From Lithospermum erythrorhizon (taxonomy: Eukaryota > Streptophyta > Magnoliopsida > Boraginales > Boraginaceae), in assembly GCA_019722365.1 (NCBI GenBank), contig JADFUC010000004.1:186001-250000 (forward strand): a stretch of DNA of 64,000 bases, in the 5' to 3' direction. Position 1 is the stretch's first letter. Every line of letters starts with the position of its first letter. Positions 24,149 to 36,973 of the stretch are shown piece after piece. Both the position numbers and the translations under genes were made by a program. The notes below the pieces were generated by a model. That model worked only from the letters and a program-made list of their open reading frames with translations, did not search any database and had not been told where the DNA came from.

Positions 24149-25555
24149 TTAGTATTTACCATTTCGTAATCTTTTCTAGTTTGATTAAGTTTATTTTTGT
24201 TTCGATAGATTTTAAGTGAAGAGTGAACATGGTATTTGTAATTGAATAAGCATTTGCAATATATGTGATTGAATGCGAACGAATATTTAAGCAAAAAATG
24301 TCATTTTCAGATTGATTGGCGTTTGTTTGTGATTTAGATACAATGTCCAACTATAAGCTCAACTGCCCTCTAAGCCTCAAAGGAGGCTGGGGCTACATGT
24401 CTCTGGGCAAACAAAGTTATAAAGATATCTCTGTGATGTAGCGCTTGAAAAAAATTCTACTTTTAATGTATAATGCACAAACATCGAAATGATTGGAAAA
24501 GAGAAAGAAAAAGCGTACAGTTAACTTTATACGAAAAATCTGTGCCTATAAGACTAACGATGATCATTCGACGATGCTCTGCCAATTAGAATATCCGAAC
24601 GTAGGGCGATCCTGCTTCTTACGTGGTGTTAACTCAAAGAGATTCGATACCCAAGGGAAGTTTTGCCCGCAAAGAATCGATGAATCTTGAACAAACCGAG
24701 GTTCCAAGACTTTAAAAGTGTTATTGATTACAATCGCTTTATTTAAAAATCAGATCACAATTGTAATATCATGTAAAATTGTAACCGAAGGGGAAAAAAT
24801 TAGAAAACATTTTCAACGCTTTCATGTATCACAAATATCAAGTGGTAAGAACATAGAATGAGGGAATATAAAAATATCTGCACTGGGTGCATGCCCTTTC
24901 GACGGCAGTAAGTTAATAACGTTCTCACGAAAACCACGCTACGCCCCATCGGGACAATGGCATTTCCGTATAAACGAACACTTTTGGGCGGTCGCGCGTT
25001 ATGATCGATTCGTAGTCGAGGCCGTGGTCAAGGTCGCGTAATTTTCTTTGGCCGAGGTCGACGTGGCTCGGTGAATTATATAGACTCACGTAAATTACCC
25101 AAATCGACAAGAAAAGCGGTAAGAAAATCCATAGCGTTCATCAAAATAATGACAATTTGTGTTACGTACGCGAAAGAAGCGTCATCGGGTTCAGTATGCC
25201 AGAACGCTGCAGTAATATCTTTTGTAAAAAGATATAAAGATTCGGTAGGTTAAAAAAAAGGAAATGGAAAAGAAAAAGAAGTCAATTTAATGGTCACGAA
25301 CCTCTAAGGGACGACTCAGATATCTCGGCGCCGCAGACTTCTAGCTGATGTAACAAATGGAAACGGGAACTTTAGGACTCAATTGATACATTACGAACTA
25401 CTTATGTTTGAATAACGCATGAATAATCTTCTGTGTCTCAGACATGGTGACTCTTAGTATGTAATGTTTGCTTTATATCTGGGCTTTAAATAATAACGCT
25501 GACATATAAGTCATAAGCACTTACTCTTAAGTTTTATATCATTGCATGTTCTCAA

Positions 25556-28130
25556 AGACAGTTTTAACATGAAACCTGCTGGAGACATTTGCATCCCAGA
25601 AAGTGGAACAACCCACACAATCCTCAAGAAGAAGACATATTTTACTGACATCAATCCTACCAAAGCAGTAATTAATACAATTTCATGTCCCTGCATTGGA
25701 CAAGGATCGTAACGCCATGTTTATATTACCAAATGGAACAAAATTTGTCATTAATGACGCTTTGTATTCTCCAAAGTCAAAAAGAAACTTATTAAGTTTT
25801 AATGACATATATCGTCATGGTAATGACATCGAAACAATAATCGAAGGTAATATGAAATACATTCAGATATTTAGTGTTTTCGGGAAAGAAGAAAATATTG
25901 TAGAAACTACCAAAATTACCTTCGATTACATTACACTTATATTCTTGAAATTGAATGTAATCTTAGTAATAAAAGAAGATCCCAAAACCGTGATTCTCGC
26001 GGTACGATCGCTTAGGCTTCAGTCCCTCGGCTCCACAAACGACGGTAGAAAAATAATTGAAAGTACATACGGTCATCCTCGAAAGTGTTTAAAGATTAAT
26101 AAACGTAACATGCTAAGCTTGTTCTCTAGGAAAATTAATAACTAGGCACGCACTATGCAACTTTCACACGGAATCACCTCGCATTTCTTGAAAAGTTAAT
26201 TCAAGGTGATATATTGACCTATCCATCCACCATCTCGACCATTTAGGTATTTTATGGTATTGATCACGCATCTAGCAGATGGTCACATGTTTGTTTATTG
26301 TCAAGTCGAGATATGGCATTTGCAAGATTTCTTTGCTCAAATAATCAAATTAAGAGCACACTTCCGATTATACTATAAAAGAAAAGTTAGACTTTGACAA
26401 TGTCGGGTGAATTTACATCTCGAATCATTTAATAATTATTGCATGTCAATTCTAATTACCGGCTGAACATCCTGCTCCTCATGTGCATACACAAAATGGT
26501 TTAGCCGAATCATTAATTGTCCATCCCCGTATATCAAGGTGTTCCACTGAGCACGAGAACAAAATTACCAAGCATTATAATGGTCATGCAATTTTACATA
26601 CAGATCATTAATACGTTTTAAGACCAAGTTGCTAATCATAAACATACTCCATATCAATCCCTCGCAATTGGTCAAGAACCGTATATTTCCCATCTAAAGA
26701 TTTTGGCCATGCGCTTTACGTATCATTAAGCTCCACCACAAAGTTAACAAAGACGGGACCTCAAAGCGAGGTCATATATGTGGTACGAGTCACCCTCTAT
26801 TATTAGATATCTTGAACCTTTAACAGCGATGTTTTTCAGTAAGGTTCGGCAGATTGTCATTTCGACGAACAGCTTTTTCCTCCTCTGTGAGAGAAAAGAA
26901 ATGAAAAGGACATACGCCAGATGCCATTCATCAGACGGGGACCCGTATAATAAATCAGCTGGAAGAAATGTAAAGAAAAAATTGTTTACTTGGCGCGCTT
27001 AAGAAATCAATTGCCGATTCATTTATCGATATGAAAAGAGGACAAAGTTTCACATGTACCAGCCTATTAATACCCTTCTCGTATTGAAATTCAAGCAAAA
27101 ATGACGTAGCAAGTACATCCGCTGGCACGCCCGGCTGCCGCCTGCGGGTTCTAAGGATAAAAACTCGAAAGAGAAAAGTGGTCGTAAAAGATCGATATAA
27201 AATGAAAGGATTCTGATAAGACACTAAATGATAAATGCATAAGCCCGGATAGAAAAAGTGCTCTCAAGCACAAGATGATGAAATCTAGATTATTAATAAT
27301 GCAAACCTAAAAATAAGAATGATCTCGAGATTTCTATCAATTATATAATAATAGAAATCTGAACCGGAAAAACAAGCATATCGATGAAATATTATTTGCA
27401 TTCTCCACGTATATGAAATTATGAATGAAAATGATGATCCCGAACTCCAGATTCGTGGTTGAATGTCGTATGTCGACTTGACAATAAAATGGAAAGATGC
27501 AATAGATACTCTAATTGAAATCTCTTAAAATCGAAAAGTATTTGGGCCTATCAGGACTATTCCTCGAAGGTATGAAACCTCGTTGGTTATAAGTGGTATT
27601 TGTGAGAAAACGAAATGAAAACCAGATCAAGATACAAGGCTCGGCTTCATGGCACAAGGTTTTCTCTAAAGACCCGGAATTGATTACGAGGTAACTTATT
27701 CTCCTCAAGCATGGACGCATTACTTTTCGCTATTTAATAGGCTCACAAGATTCAATAATCTGACATGCATCTTAATGACGCTGTTATTGTACTTATTTAT
27801 ACTATCACTTGATAAATGATATATATACGAAAATTCTAAGGATTTAAAATGATTGAAACATCTAAAACCCAGAGAAATGTATGCAATTAAGTTGCAAACA
27901 TCATTGTATGGGTTAAACAATCCGGACGAATGTGGTATAATAGGTTAAGTGAATATTTACTTAAAGAGGATCATATCAATAATCCTATCTGCCCTCGCTT
28001 TTATAAAGAAAATAATATCCGGGTTTTGTAATCATTGTCGCCTATGTTGATGATTTAAATATTATTGGAACTAATAAAGAAATCAAAGAAGCAAATGAAT
28101 TACTTAAAGAAAGAATTTGAAATTTAAAGA
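25556..28130 (+). pseudogene. Broken copia polyprotein
   Basis: Remnants of the gag-pol polyprotein. From about 25577: a protease-region match (ESGTTHTILKKKTYF, where the family has DSGxTHTIL, so the catalytic Asp is replaced). At 25696-25830: LPNGTKFVINDALYSPKSKRNLLSF, continuing that domain. Near 26470-26520: an integrase piece reading PHVHTQNGLAES. Around 27910-28115: reverse transcriptase pieces (GRMWYNRLSEYLL-like, then YVDDLNIIGTNKEIKEA, which keeps the YVDD active site). The pieces lie in different frames with many stops. Confidence 0.8.
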
Positions 28131-29194
28131 TCCTGTGGTGCCACCAAGTTCTCGCTTCTCGCATGTGATTGAAAGACACTAAAATCTGTGATTTTTGAGA
28201 CACCAATCAAATTACACGTAAAGCAGACAGTGGCTTAACATGGAGCAAGCAAAGAAACCCTTAAGTAATTCGATGACGGGCGTAACACTTAATATCAAGC
28301 GATCCTTCCGGTCCTAATGAAGAAACGAAGAAGATCTGGAGCACGAAGCATCATACCTCAAAACAAGTAACTGAGCCTTAATGTGTATCTTGCTAATTGT
28401 ACAAGACTGAGCATAGCTTTGGCAATAATTTACTAGCAAGATTTAGTTCTTGGTCCTACAAAGAGACATCGAGTGTGATAAAACATATATTCTCGATATC
28501 TTCGGCGTGACGTCTCGATCTTCGTGGCTTTCTTGTTTTATCCTAACAATACAAAACCGCTGTTTGTTATGTATTTGTGTTATTTGTCGATCCACATAAT
28601 GCTAAATCACAGATCGGGTAAGGGGGCTTACATACGGTGACACCGCAATATCCTCGGAGATCCCAAAAGCGCACTCAGAATAACTTCTTCAAATCATGTC
28701 ATAATAGCTCTTCACGGCAAGCAAAGAGTGTGACGGTTAAGACGTTGACAATAACATATCCAAGCGAGCATCCTGCTTACTCATTTGATAAGAATCCAAC
28801 AATTATGCGTATGAAGAAACAACAGACGTTGCTACTTCGGGATGAAAAGGCGATATATCAAAAGGAGCAGACCAAACACATCCCCCTAAGTTCTTTTCAT
28901 TCACCAAGAACTTGAAAGAAAATGCGCGATGCAGATATCCGTGAGTATCCGCTCACGTGATAACGAGCGCATCTTCTACAAAGGCTCTTCCGACATCGCT
29001 AAGAAGCAATATCTAAAGTACGGAACGCTGGCCACTTTCGAGACTGCTAACTACCTATGTTTAATGGGGAGTGAAGATACTATCAGATTTCTTTTCCTTA
29101 TGAGGCTTTTTGTCCTTATTCCCGTTTTGCCTCATGCTTAACGGCAAGAATATGTGTTCCCATAATCGCGATATTTCGAGCTCGAAATGGGAGC

Positions 29195-29397
29195 TGTTGT
29201 AAATGTGAGCCCACAAATGTTGAAATGTCAAACGTAAAATTTAATAAGTATTGTGAGATTTTCTGAATAGTATTATGTACCAGTATAAATACCCCTCCAT
29301 TGCTACATAATAAAGCATACCAAAACTTTCTCAAGATAGAACATATATATTATTTATAATTTGTGAGTTGGGCCACCATTGATATCCTGGCTTTACA
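29195..29397 (+). repeat. Right LTR of copia element
   Basis: Starts TGTTGTAAATG after a purine-rich stretch (CGAAATGGGAGC) that fits a polypurine tract, and ends CTTTACA. It has a TATA-like AGTATAAATAC near 29282. It is diverged from the left LTR, so the insertion is old. Confidence 0.65.
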
Positions 29398-29523
29398 ACG
29401 TAAACGCTTTTCTCTACATATTTTCTTCTTTGGGATAGTTTAGTTGCATCTTGCCTTACCTCAAATAAATTAGTGCAATCAAATCTAACAACCTGGGCTT
29501 GCTACTTAGAAACAAAGACCATC

Positions 29524-29580
29524 ATTCAACTTTAGGTTTTTCACCAACAATTCATTCAACTTTAGGTTTTTCCCCAACAA
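29524..29580. repeat. 30-bp tandem duplication
   Basis: ATTCAACTTTAGGTTTTTC starts at 29524 and again at 29554, followed by ACCAACAA in the first copy and CCCAACAA in the second. Non-coding. Confidence 0.85.
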
Positions 29581-30492
29581 TAATCTTTAGTCTTGTTGCT
29601 TAACTGGAGTTGAATATGATATTCATTGGATACAAAATAAGTTATATTGAATTTTGGCTTAATTTCATATAGGCACTCCCACCTTCACTCTAACCTTCAA
29701 ACAAGCACCTAAATTGTCTCAACCTTTCAATACATCTGGTGCCAAGATTTTGGCACTGAACTTTTCTAAACAAGCACTCTAATCTTTTCAAAACATGCAC
29801 TGCTTTAGAAGACGAAATCAAATTTTAGGAAGCCGACAATTTCTAAATAACATCAAAATAACTCACCCTTCTTCTCCAACGAACCATATCTTATTCGCAC
29901 CTCTCGCAACACCAACCACCCACCACTACTGACCATAGTTGTCCCTGTTCTTCCCCAAAACCATCAAAGTCAATGGTAATGTTAACATGCTTTTTTCAAT
30001 TGAAAATTTCCAAAAACTAAAAAGTTAAAAATTTCAAAAAATCTAAAATGAATTTTCAAAAAACAAAATTATAATTCCAGCATTTAAGGCTTTAATTTTT
30101 TTCCAAAACTAAATTGTGAATCTCAATTTATCACAATCCCAAATTATGAAAAATTCCAATTCCCTAAGCTTTGGAAGAAGAAGAGAGGAAAAATTTGAAG
30201 ATCAAGATGATGAATTGTCAAGTTTTTTATTCAGGCAATTTCTGAACTAATCCTAATAACGTGCTCTTGCTTAACTGGGCTCTATTTATATATCCATCGC
30301 TTATATCAGAGATTTCAATCACTACACCAACCAATCTAATGTAGCTATTAAATTGAATCTTGATTTATCTGAAAAGCAAACTACTAAATCAGTCCTTGCC
30401 TTGCAAAATTAAATTCTTCCTTTAGAAACTTATATTGAATAGATTCCCTCTTACCACAAACATTAAAAATAGACTAGTATATAGACATCGGT
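29581..30492. other. Intergenic, nothing recognised
   Basis: AT-rich sequence between the copia element and the MITE-like element. No gene or repeat boundaries were identified. Confidence 0.45.
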
Positions 30493-31028
30493 GGTGTTTG
30501 GCTAAGCTTATTTTTCACAAAATTTTACATTTTGAAGTGTTTGGCAAAAACATTTAACAACCAACTTATAAGTTGTTTGCAACTTATAAGTTGTTTTAAA
30601 AAAAGTTACAAATCCCAACTTATTTTTACCAACTTATTTTACATGTTGAACAAGCAAATTACTTAAATACCCCTGTTTAATAATAAGTCCCAACTTATTT
30701 TACACCAATATGAGAGGAAAAATATATGATTTATACTATTATTGATATCATCAATGTTATTTTTTATTATTTCAAATATTAAATTAGTAATTTATTTTAT
30801 CATTTCTACAACTTATAAATGCGACAGACTTTATAAAATATTCTACCATTTCTACAACTTATAAAGCTTACTTTTATCCAAACATGTAAAAAGATCTCAT
30901 TATGTGCCATGTTACACAAACAAATCAACAACTTCGACAACTTATAAATTAACTATTTATAAATTGTCTTTACAATCCTATAAGTTACCTCATTTATAAT
31001 TCACAAAAATTGGGCTTACCTAAACACC
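30493..31028. mobile_element. MITE-like palindromic element
   Basis: About 536 bp with inverted ends: GGTGTTTGGCTAAGCTTA at the left, and the complement of GGTGTTTAGGTAAGCCCA at the right (13 of 18 positions agree). The inside has no ORF and repeats CAACTTATAAGTTG-type palindromes several times (about 30572-30595, 30808, 30853, 30937). This is typical of a non-autonomous DNA transposon. No clear target-site duplication was found, so the superfamily is not assigned. Confidence 0.55.
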
Positions 31029-32543
31029 TCATTAATATTAATTGCATCTTCTGTCAGCCAAAAATAATTTGTATCTCTTCAATATATACAACTTAAAACC
31101 TTCTAGCTAGCTACTTTCAATGCAAATCCTAAACTTACTTATTGGCTATCTCTTCATTGGAAGACACAAAACTATATTTTGAATGATATGTTGTATCTTG
31201 TAAGTTTTCTTTGGAGTATTTGGCTTCACAAGAATGACAATAGGAATGTGTTGTTTCAAACTTGGGCCATTAATTCTCCCCAAACATGAGACTAACTCTT
31301 TCCATCTTTTGATAGGAGTACATCGTATTCACACCACTTTATTCCAAATTGTTATAGCATATATTATCTTTACAGGACTCATTCTTCTCTACCATAGGAA
31401 ACCAACTCACATTACTATTTTTACCGATTTGATTTTCTCACAAGTATTGAATAGGTATGCACATGAGATTACAAGAAAGCAAAAGTTTGGAGCATTTTTC
31501 TTGAAAAACATCAACTAAATAATATGGAGGATCCCCAATGCTAGTGCTTTTCAAAATATTTTCGAAAAAGAAAATTATTATAGGCCTAATATTATTTTTG
31601 ATTATGATGTTTATATTTCAAAATTCCAAAACTTGCATGTTGAACAATTATGTGATGATTCACATCCTTATTATTAATATAAGTTATCAATTATAAAAAA
31701 AAAAGTTCTACCCTTGAGATTTGTTTATTATTTTAGTAATGTACTTGATTGTTTTTTGTTGAATTTTGAGCTTAGAGTTGGTTAAAATTAGGTTGGTTTT
31801 GATTGGTTTTTTGTGATTGAGCAGTTGTTTGGATTGATTTTAAGTAAATGGTGAATTTTGAGTTATTTCACGTTATTCGACTAAAATTATCCTTCTAAAA
31901 TCAGATTGCCTTCCAAACGCATGCATTTACTCGCTTTTAAAAAGCTCGCGCGATTGTTTAAAAAAATGAAATAATAAAAATATACTCTCAAGCCGCTTAC
32001 TGAAAGATTAACAATTTAAATGCTGTTGGAAATGCTCGAAAGCTCGGTGAATAGATGAAATTAAGCCTTAATTTTTAATATTAAACTTAGATATTTTATC
32101 ATGATTCAATAATACTCCCTCAATTGCTAAAGATCATTACATTTTCGATTTTGTAATTTGTTTATATTTTTTTAATTTCAACTCAAATAACTTTTAATGC
32201 TATATATTTATTCAAAAAAATATATCAATATATGTGATTTTCACTATTTTACTATTAACTTGATAATTTTGATTCAAAAAAAAATTTTGAATGTCAAGAT
32301 TTTAAAGTTAATTAATCTTTAATTATAAAAGTTAAAAAATACGACAATCTTGCGATTTTGAGATAAGATACATGAAAAATGTAGCAAAGCACCAAGATTA
32401 TCTTGACATCAGAATCAATCATCTCTAAATGTCACCTAAGATTAAATCATCCCTTTAACAGATTTAATAGTCAATAGTAAGATATACACAATAACCTAGC
32501 ATCATTTGTACAATGTATACACATGCCTCTTATGCAGCTGAAG
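31029..32543. other. Intergenic, no gene recognised
   Basis: A 94-codon ORF at 31234-31518 resembles no family I know. The remaining sequence is AT-rich, with long A and T runs. Confidence 0.4.
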
Positions 32544-32560
32544 CACTACCAAGAACAGTT

Positions 32561-32667
32561 TTTTTTTTCTTTTTTTAGAAAAAAAATCCACCCACCACCC
32601 CCCTTACAGTAATCGAACTCAAATCTCTACCATCAAGCGCCTCCTAACCAGCTATTCGACGTTTCTC
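32561..32667 (-). mobile_element. tRNA-derived SINE with 17-bp TSD
   Basis: A 107-bp insertion flanked by two perfect copies of CACTACCAAGAACAGTT (32544-32560 and 32668-32684). On the minus strand it begins with a tRNA-like head containing an A-box-like TAGCTGGTTAGGAGG and a B-box-like GAGTTCGATTACTG. It ends in a short A-rich tail, seen as T runs at 32561-32577 on the plus strand. This is the structure of a RNA polymerase III SINE. It sits about 160 bp past the stop codon of the RCC1 gene, in the same orientation. Confidence 0.85.
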
Positions 32668-32830
32668 CACTACCAAGAACAGTTGAGTAACGACGAATAC
32701 ACAATCACTCACCGGAACATCAGACCACGAAAGAATCATTACAACCATATATGTATACGTATACAAGATATTGTATGCTATTATGGAGCTATTATAAAAT
32801 GTACTTCGAATTCCATGGGGGTGAACATAT

Positions 32831-35800
32831 TCAAGTAGGTGATTCTGCCAGTAGAAGGGTATGCCACCAGCCGCAAGTCACATTCTTTGCAGCTACCCCG
32901 TCTATTGCAACTTCTGAAGGGATGTTACGATCAACCACGTCACCCAAGCCAAGCTGAAACATGCAGAAGTTCAGTGATATGTACTCCACAATAGCGAACG
33001 AAGAGATAAGAGAGGAACTCATGGTCAAGAAGACTGTAGAAGAATACACTTAACTTAGAGATCTCAATCTCATATTATTTTTTGCATAGTTAATGTAATA
33101 CCTGGCCATACTTGTTCCAGCCCCAACAAAAAGCTTTACCATCCTCTGCAGGAAAAAAAATATGAAAAACGTTTGAAGTCATTCCCAGTGAAAACGGAAC
33201 ATAACATCTCATTTTTTTTCCATTTTGGCAACTTCACCAAAAGGTGTTGCTACCATCATAGTTAAAAGAAATGTTACAATAAACATATTATTGCTTTCCA
33301 TTAGTTCTTATAACGTAGTACCTGTAATTACTGCACTGTGACGAGCACCACAAGATACAGTTCTCGCATTCACATTTTCCAAACTTGGAGCATCTAAAAG
33401 CCGTGGTAGAATCTGCAAGATAGTTTATAACAGAAAACACAAGTCGTAACATTTGAAGCGAAGTATGCTTCATTGTGAAATCTAGATCGTCATGTCAGAT
33501 TCCTAAATGATTGGCAAATGTCATTTGAATCGCCTTTTTCAATTGAACAAAGGCTAAAAGTATCCTCCAACTAATTCTAAAGTAAGGCATTCCAGCTAAT
33601 ATAATCTAGTTTCTAAGTGTATGCCAGATTCAGTTAATAGAAAAGAATAGCACCTCTGCTTGATCAGAGCCAGTACCCAACTGACCAAATTGGTTTCCAC
33701 CAAATGCATAAACATCACCATCAGCAGAAATACACACAGTATGCCAAAGACCAGCTGCCACACCTTCAATCCTAATGCCAAGTAAAGAAGATACACAAGT
33801 AGGACTTAACTCGTCATCGGTACTTCCTTGGCCGCACTACATAATAATATAACATAATTAAACTTAAATGCCATAATTCAGTTTAACTAACAACAAGATA
33901 AAAGCATAACTAATTATGATGATGGTAAAGGAAGATTTTGTATATTGACATATGGACCAGTTTATTCACTTAATGAGATAAGAAAGACTATAAACACATT
34001 CAGCATCCAATAAGGAAAACATGATGTTCCATTTTAGTGAAGACACCTAAATAAACTTTTTAAAGGTTCCAGACTCCAGATTCACAATCAGTTGGCTTAA
34101 ACCATCTTTCTATAACTACCCACATATTGCTTCTTATTTATAATAAAGTGAAAAGAATCTCTATATATATTACCTGTCCATATGATCCCCAGCCAAAAGC
34201 TAGTATTGCTCCAGCATCTATGTTCAAATTTGTAAGAAACTCAGTCAATTTGATATGTACCAGATGTAAGACAAGAAGAGGGTAAAAAATATACAGAAGA
34301 GGGACTGAGAAATAAAGCACGTCTACACAGAATAGGCAACCACATTTAAACAAAACAAACATTCCTAGTAAAAGATACCTGTAATTACTGCACTATGCCG
34401 ACCTCCACAGGCAATCCCCTTCACATAAGTTCCGGGTACTCTAACCCCCTGACTCGATTCGGTGCATCCATGTGGAACTGATTTATTGGGGGAATCTATG
34501 CAAGGTATAGGATGTGGAGAAGACACCATCCGAATCCTTGATCCCAAACCTAGCTGACCTTCACCCCCATAACCCCAACCCCACACCTGACCTAAATCTG
34601 TAGTTTCAGAAGAGAAGAGTGTGTTAATAGTCTAATACGAACACCTCCACGTTTGAAAGATTATTTAGACAATGTAAATATAACAAGTATGTATGATTAA
34701 CTACAAAAAACTGTGTTTAGTCAAAGATAAGATAATCGGCTTTTCCATTGATAAGTGAAGGATCACACTTCATGCTTTCCATGTTAAAAAGAATTATTAC
34801 CTGATAATACCAAGGTATGCCGACCTCCAGCAGCAACAGCAGCTATTCGTACTCCAGAGTTTAATGACACTAGACATGGAAAGGCTGAAAAACTTTCATC
34901 AGCTGATGACGAGCTCTCAACAGGTTGTTTAGCTGATGATATTCGTCTTCGCTTTGTAACCTCATCACCTCTATTCTCTGTACTAAACATCGCTCTGCCA
35001 CTGGATTTTGATCCTTGGGAATGAGGGCTCACTAAAATCAATTGGAGAGGAATATATTATTAGTGAAAAGATGGATATTTATGAAATGATTGATCAAGAA
35101 GTGAACCGGATGTACCTTGCTCTGTTTGAAAGGAACCTTGATGATCAAATGCATCCTTCTCTCCACCATTTGATGGGTCTCCAACGTCCTTCCCTGAGGG
35201 AATACATTCTTTCCAGCCCCAAGTGTACACTTCCTTATTCTCTGCACAGTTAAGAGTCGACATGGTATTAAGTGCTCTCAAGTAAAAAATATCAGGTATC
35301 AGAAATAGCTACACCTTTGAAAGCAGTTTGAAAGATCAAAGATGGATAAGGTATTAGCATAATATGTTCAATGTAGTTGTCAAAACACCCATTGTTATAT
35401 GTTTGATAGCAACCAGAAATAACTTCATGTCAGAAGGCCAGCAATTGAAATAAATAGACTTATCCATCTCAGTATCAACATTGAATTTGCTAAATGGGAG
35501 GTAAAAGAGCACACCTGTAACTGCAACACAATGTGCCCAACCTGCTGCAGCTTGCACTATAGCGTCTTCAGTAGGAAGTGGATAAGGCTCTGGCACTTCC
35601 TTAACAATTTCAAGAAAACGAAATTCAAGTTAATTAAGAAAAGAAGTGAGAGAGAGGTCAATAACGAATTAAACTCTGCTCTTCCTACCCCGTGCATTCC
35701 TGAAGCAACATAGCTTCGGCCTAAATCATCCGTCGAACCCCAAGTTAAAAGTTTGCCAGTATCTGTAACATATTAAACATTTTCAGCACTTTAGATGTCA

Positions 35801-36973
35801 ATCATATTCACATCAGACCACAACACATTAATGCTCCAAATGCTTTCGATTTTCAGTCCTCGACACAAAAAAACTAAATATAAGTGTAAGGTGAACATAT
35901 ATAAGTCATTACAATCCATATTTTGGTTCATGAATTTGATACCAAGTTAAAATACAATCGCACTAATGATACAAGTTGAAAGAGAAACCAGCATACAGTT
36001 AACAGGCAATTTCAAGCAACTGTCTCTTTCAATTAAACATCAAGCAAATTCTCTCACAAATATCTTCATAAATCACAGAATCCATCTTCAGTATAACAGT
36101 AACAATTAGTTTAAAAACACCAAAAAGGCAAAAACATTAACCAGCATTTCCTTATAAATTTAACCAAATCAATATATTTGCCATTTTCCAGCAAAATTGA
36201 AGTTTGGTAGGAATAAAAATACAAAGTTTATGAGTAACAAATACATATCAGTAACAAAAGTTATGAACCAAACAAAAAATTAACCTGCATTTCCTTTAGC
36301 ATAAACAAAAGTTAAGAACCAAACAACAATTAACCTGCATTTTCGTTATAAATTCAACCCAATCAACATTTTTTGTCGTTTTCCAGAAAAAAATCAAGAT
36401 TGGAAGTTGGCCCTAAAAAAATCAAATCTCTATTAGAAGTAAATAGGTAGCAGTAACAAAAGTTAATAACTTTCATAAATCACTGTATACTATCCACCCC
36501 TTATCCCGCTTAAGAACTTTCGGAAACACCCTCCTCTTGTTATTATAAGGTGTATTATTCGACCCCCCTTATACCCCACTTTTTAAAGCGCATCGGTAAA
36601 CGCCGGGATGCTCAGGTGTTAAAAAGTTAATAACATTCAGAAATGAGTATTATCGGATCCCCTTATCCATTTAACGAAAGTGAAGAACTTTCGTAAACAG
36701 CCTCCTTGTTATCGTGAATTATCACAGGAGACTTTTCGAAGGCATCGAGAAAAGCTGAGAAAAGTAGTAACCTGAAATGGCCATAGCAAAACCACAACCG
36801 CCGCCACAAACATCTTTCCAGCTGTTTCCGCCGCCACTAGACGGCGGAAGACTCACCACCACCGGAGATACAAGAGGAGACCTTTGTGGAAGAGCTCCAG
36901 GAAGATACCCCCACATCAAAACTATTTTCCCTTTCCTTTCCTCCATTTTCATTTCTTCTTCATTTCCATTCAT
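32831..36973 (-). CDS. RCC1-repeat protein (UVR8-like fold)
   Basis: RCC1 family beta-propeller of 473 aa. Eleven exons: 36973-36772, 35762-35689, 35599-35515, 35241-35116, 35031-34801, 34597-34379, 34217-34174, 33836-33654, 33412-33322, 33145-33102 and 32953-32831; all junctions keep phase. Blade signatures recur: LLTWGSTDDLG, AAAGWAHCVAVT, VYTWGWKECIPSG, VAAGGRHTLVLS, VWGWGYGGEGQLGLGS, IACGGRHSAVIT, ILAFGWGSYGQ, VAAGLWHTVCIS, YAFGGNQFGQLGTGS, VSCGARHSAVIT, FCWGWNKYGQLGLGD, VTCGWWHTLLL. A basic KRRR segment lies between blades. Such proteins bind protein partners or chromatin; the closest group I recall is an uncharacterised Arabidopsis RCC1 family related to At3g26100, rather than UVR8 itself. 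I chose the ATG at 36973; upstream in-frame Met codons at 37030 and a later MEERKGK are alternatives. Confidence 0.9.
36140..36720. repeat. Duplications within RCC1 gene intron 1
   Basis: AACCTGCATTTCC-like blocks recur near 36140, 36283 and 36333. A larger unit (AAAAGTTAATAAC...CCCCTTATCC...AAGAACTTTCG.AAACA.CCTCC) occurs near 36460-36545 and again near 36623-36710, a period of about 165 bp. All lie in the large first intron. Confidence 0.7.

Larger units (their letters stand above)
22912..29397 (+). mobile_element. Decayed Ty1/copia LTR retrotransposon
   Basis: A 6.5-kb element with diverged LTRs (about 22912-23158 and 29195-29397). After the left LTR, ACACGTTATCA resembles the primer-binding site of a common plant copia group. 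Internal remnants run in copia order on the plus strand: protease and pre-integrase, integrase, reverse transcriptase. Every frame is broken, so it cannot make its own proteins. I saw no matching target-site duplication at the present edges. Bases 24360-25500 should be gag but are not clearly readable. Confidence 0.8.

Noticed and set aside
31234..31518. 94-codon plus-strand ORF as a gene
   Set aside because: There is no homology I can recognise, no promoter or splice context, and it lies in transposon-rich spacer.
32580..32660. Possible tRNA gene on the minus strand
   Set aside because: A- and B-box-like words are present but no cloverleaf can be drawn. The poly-A tail and target duplication show a SINE instead.
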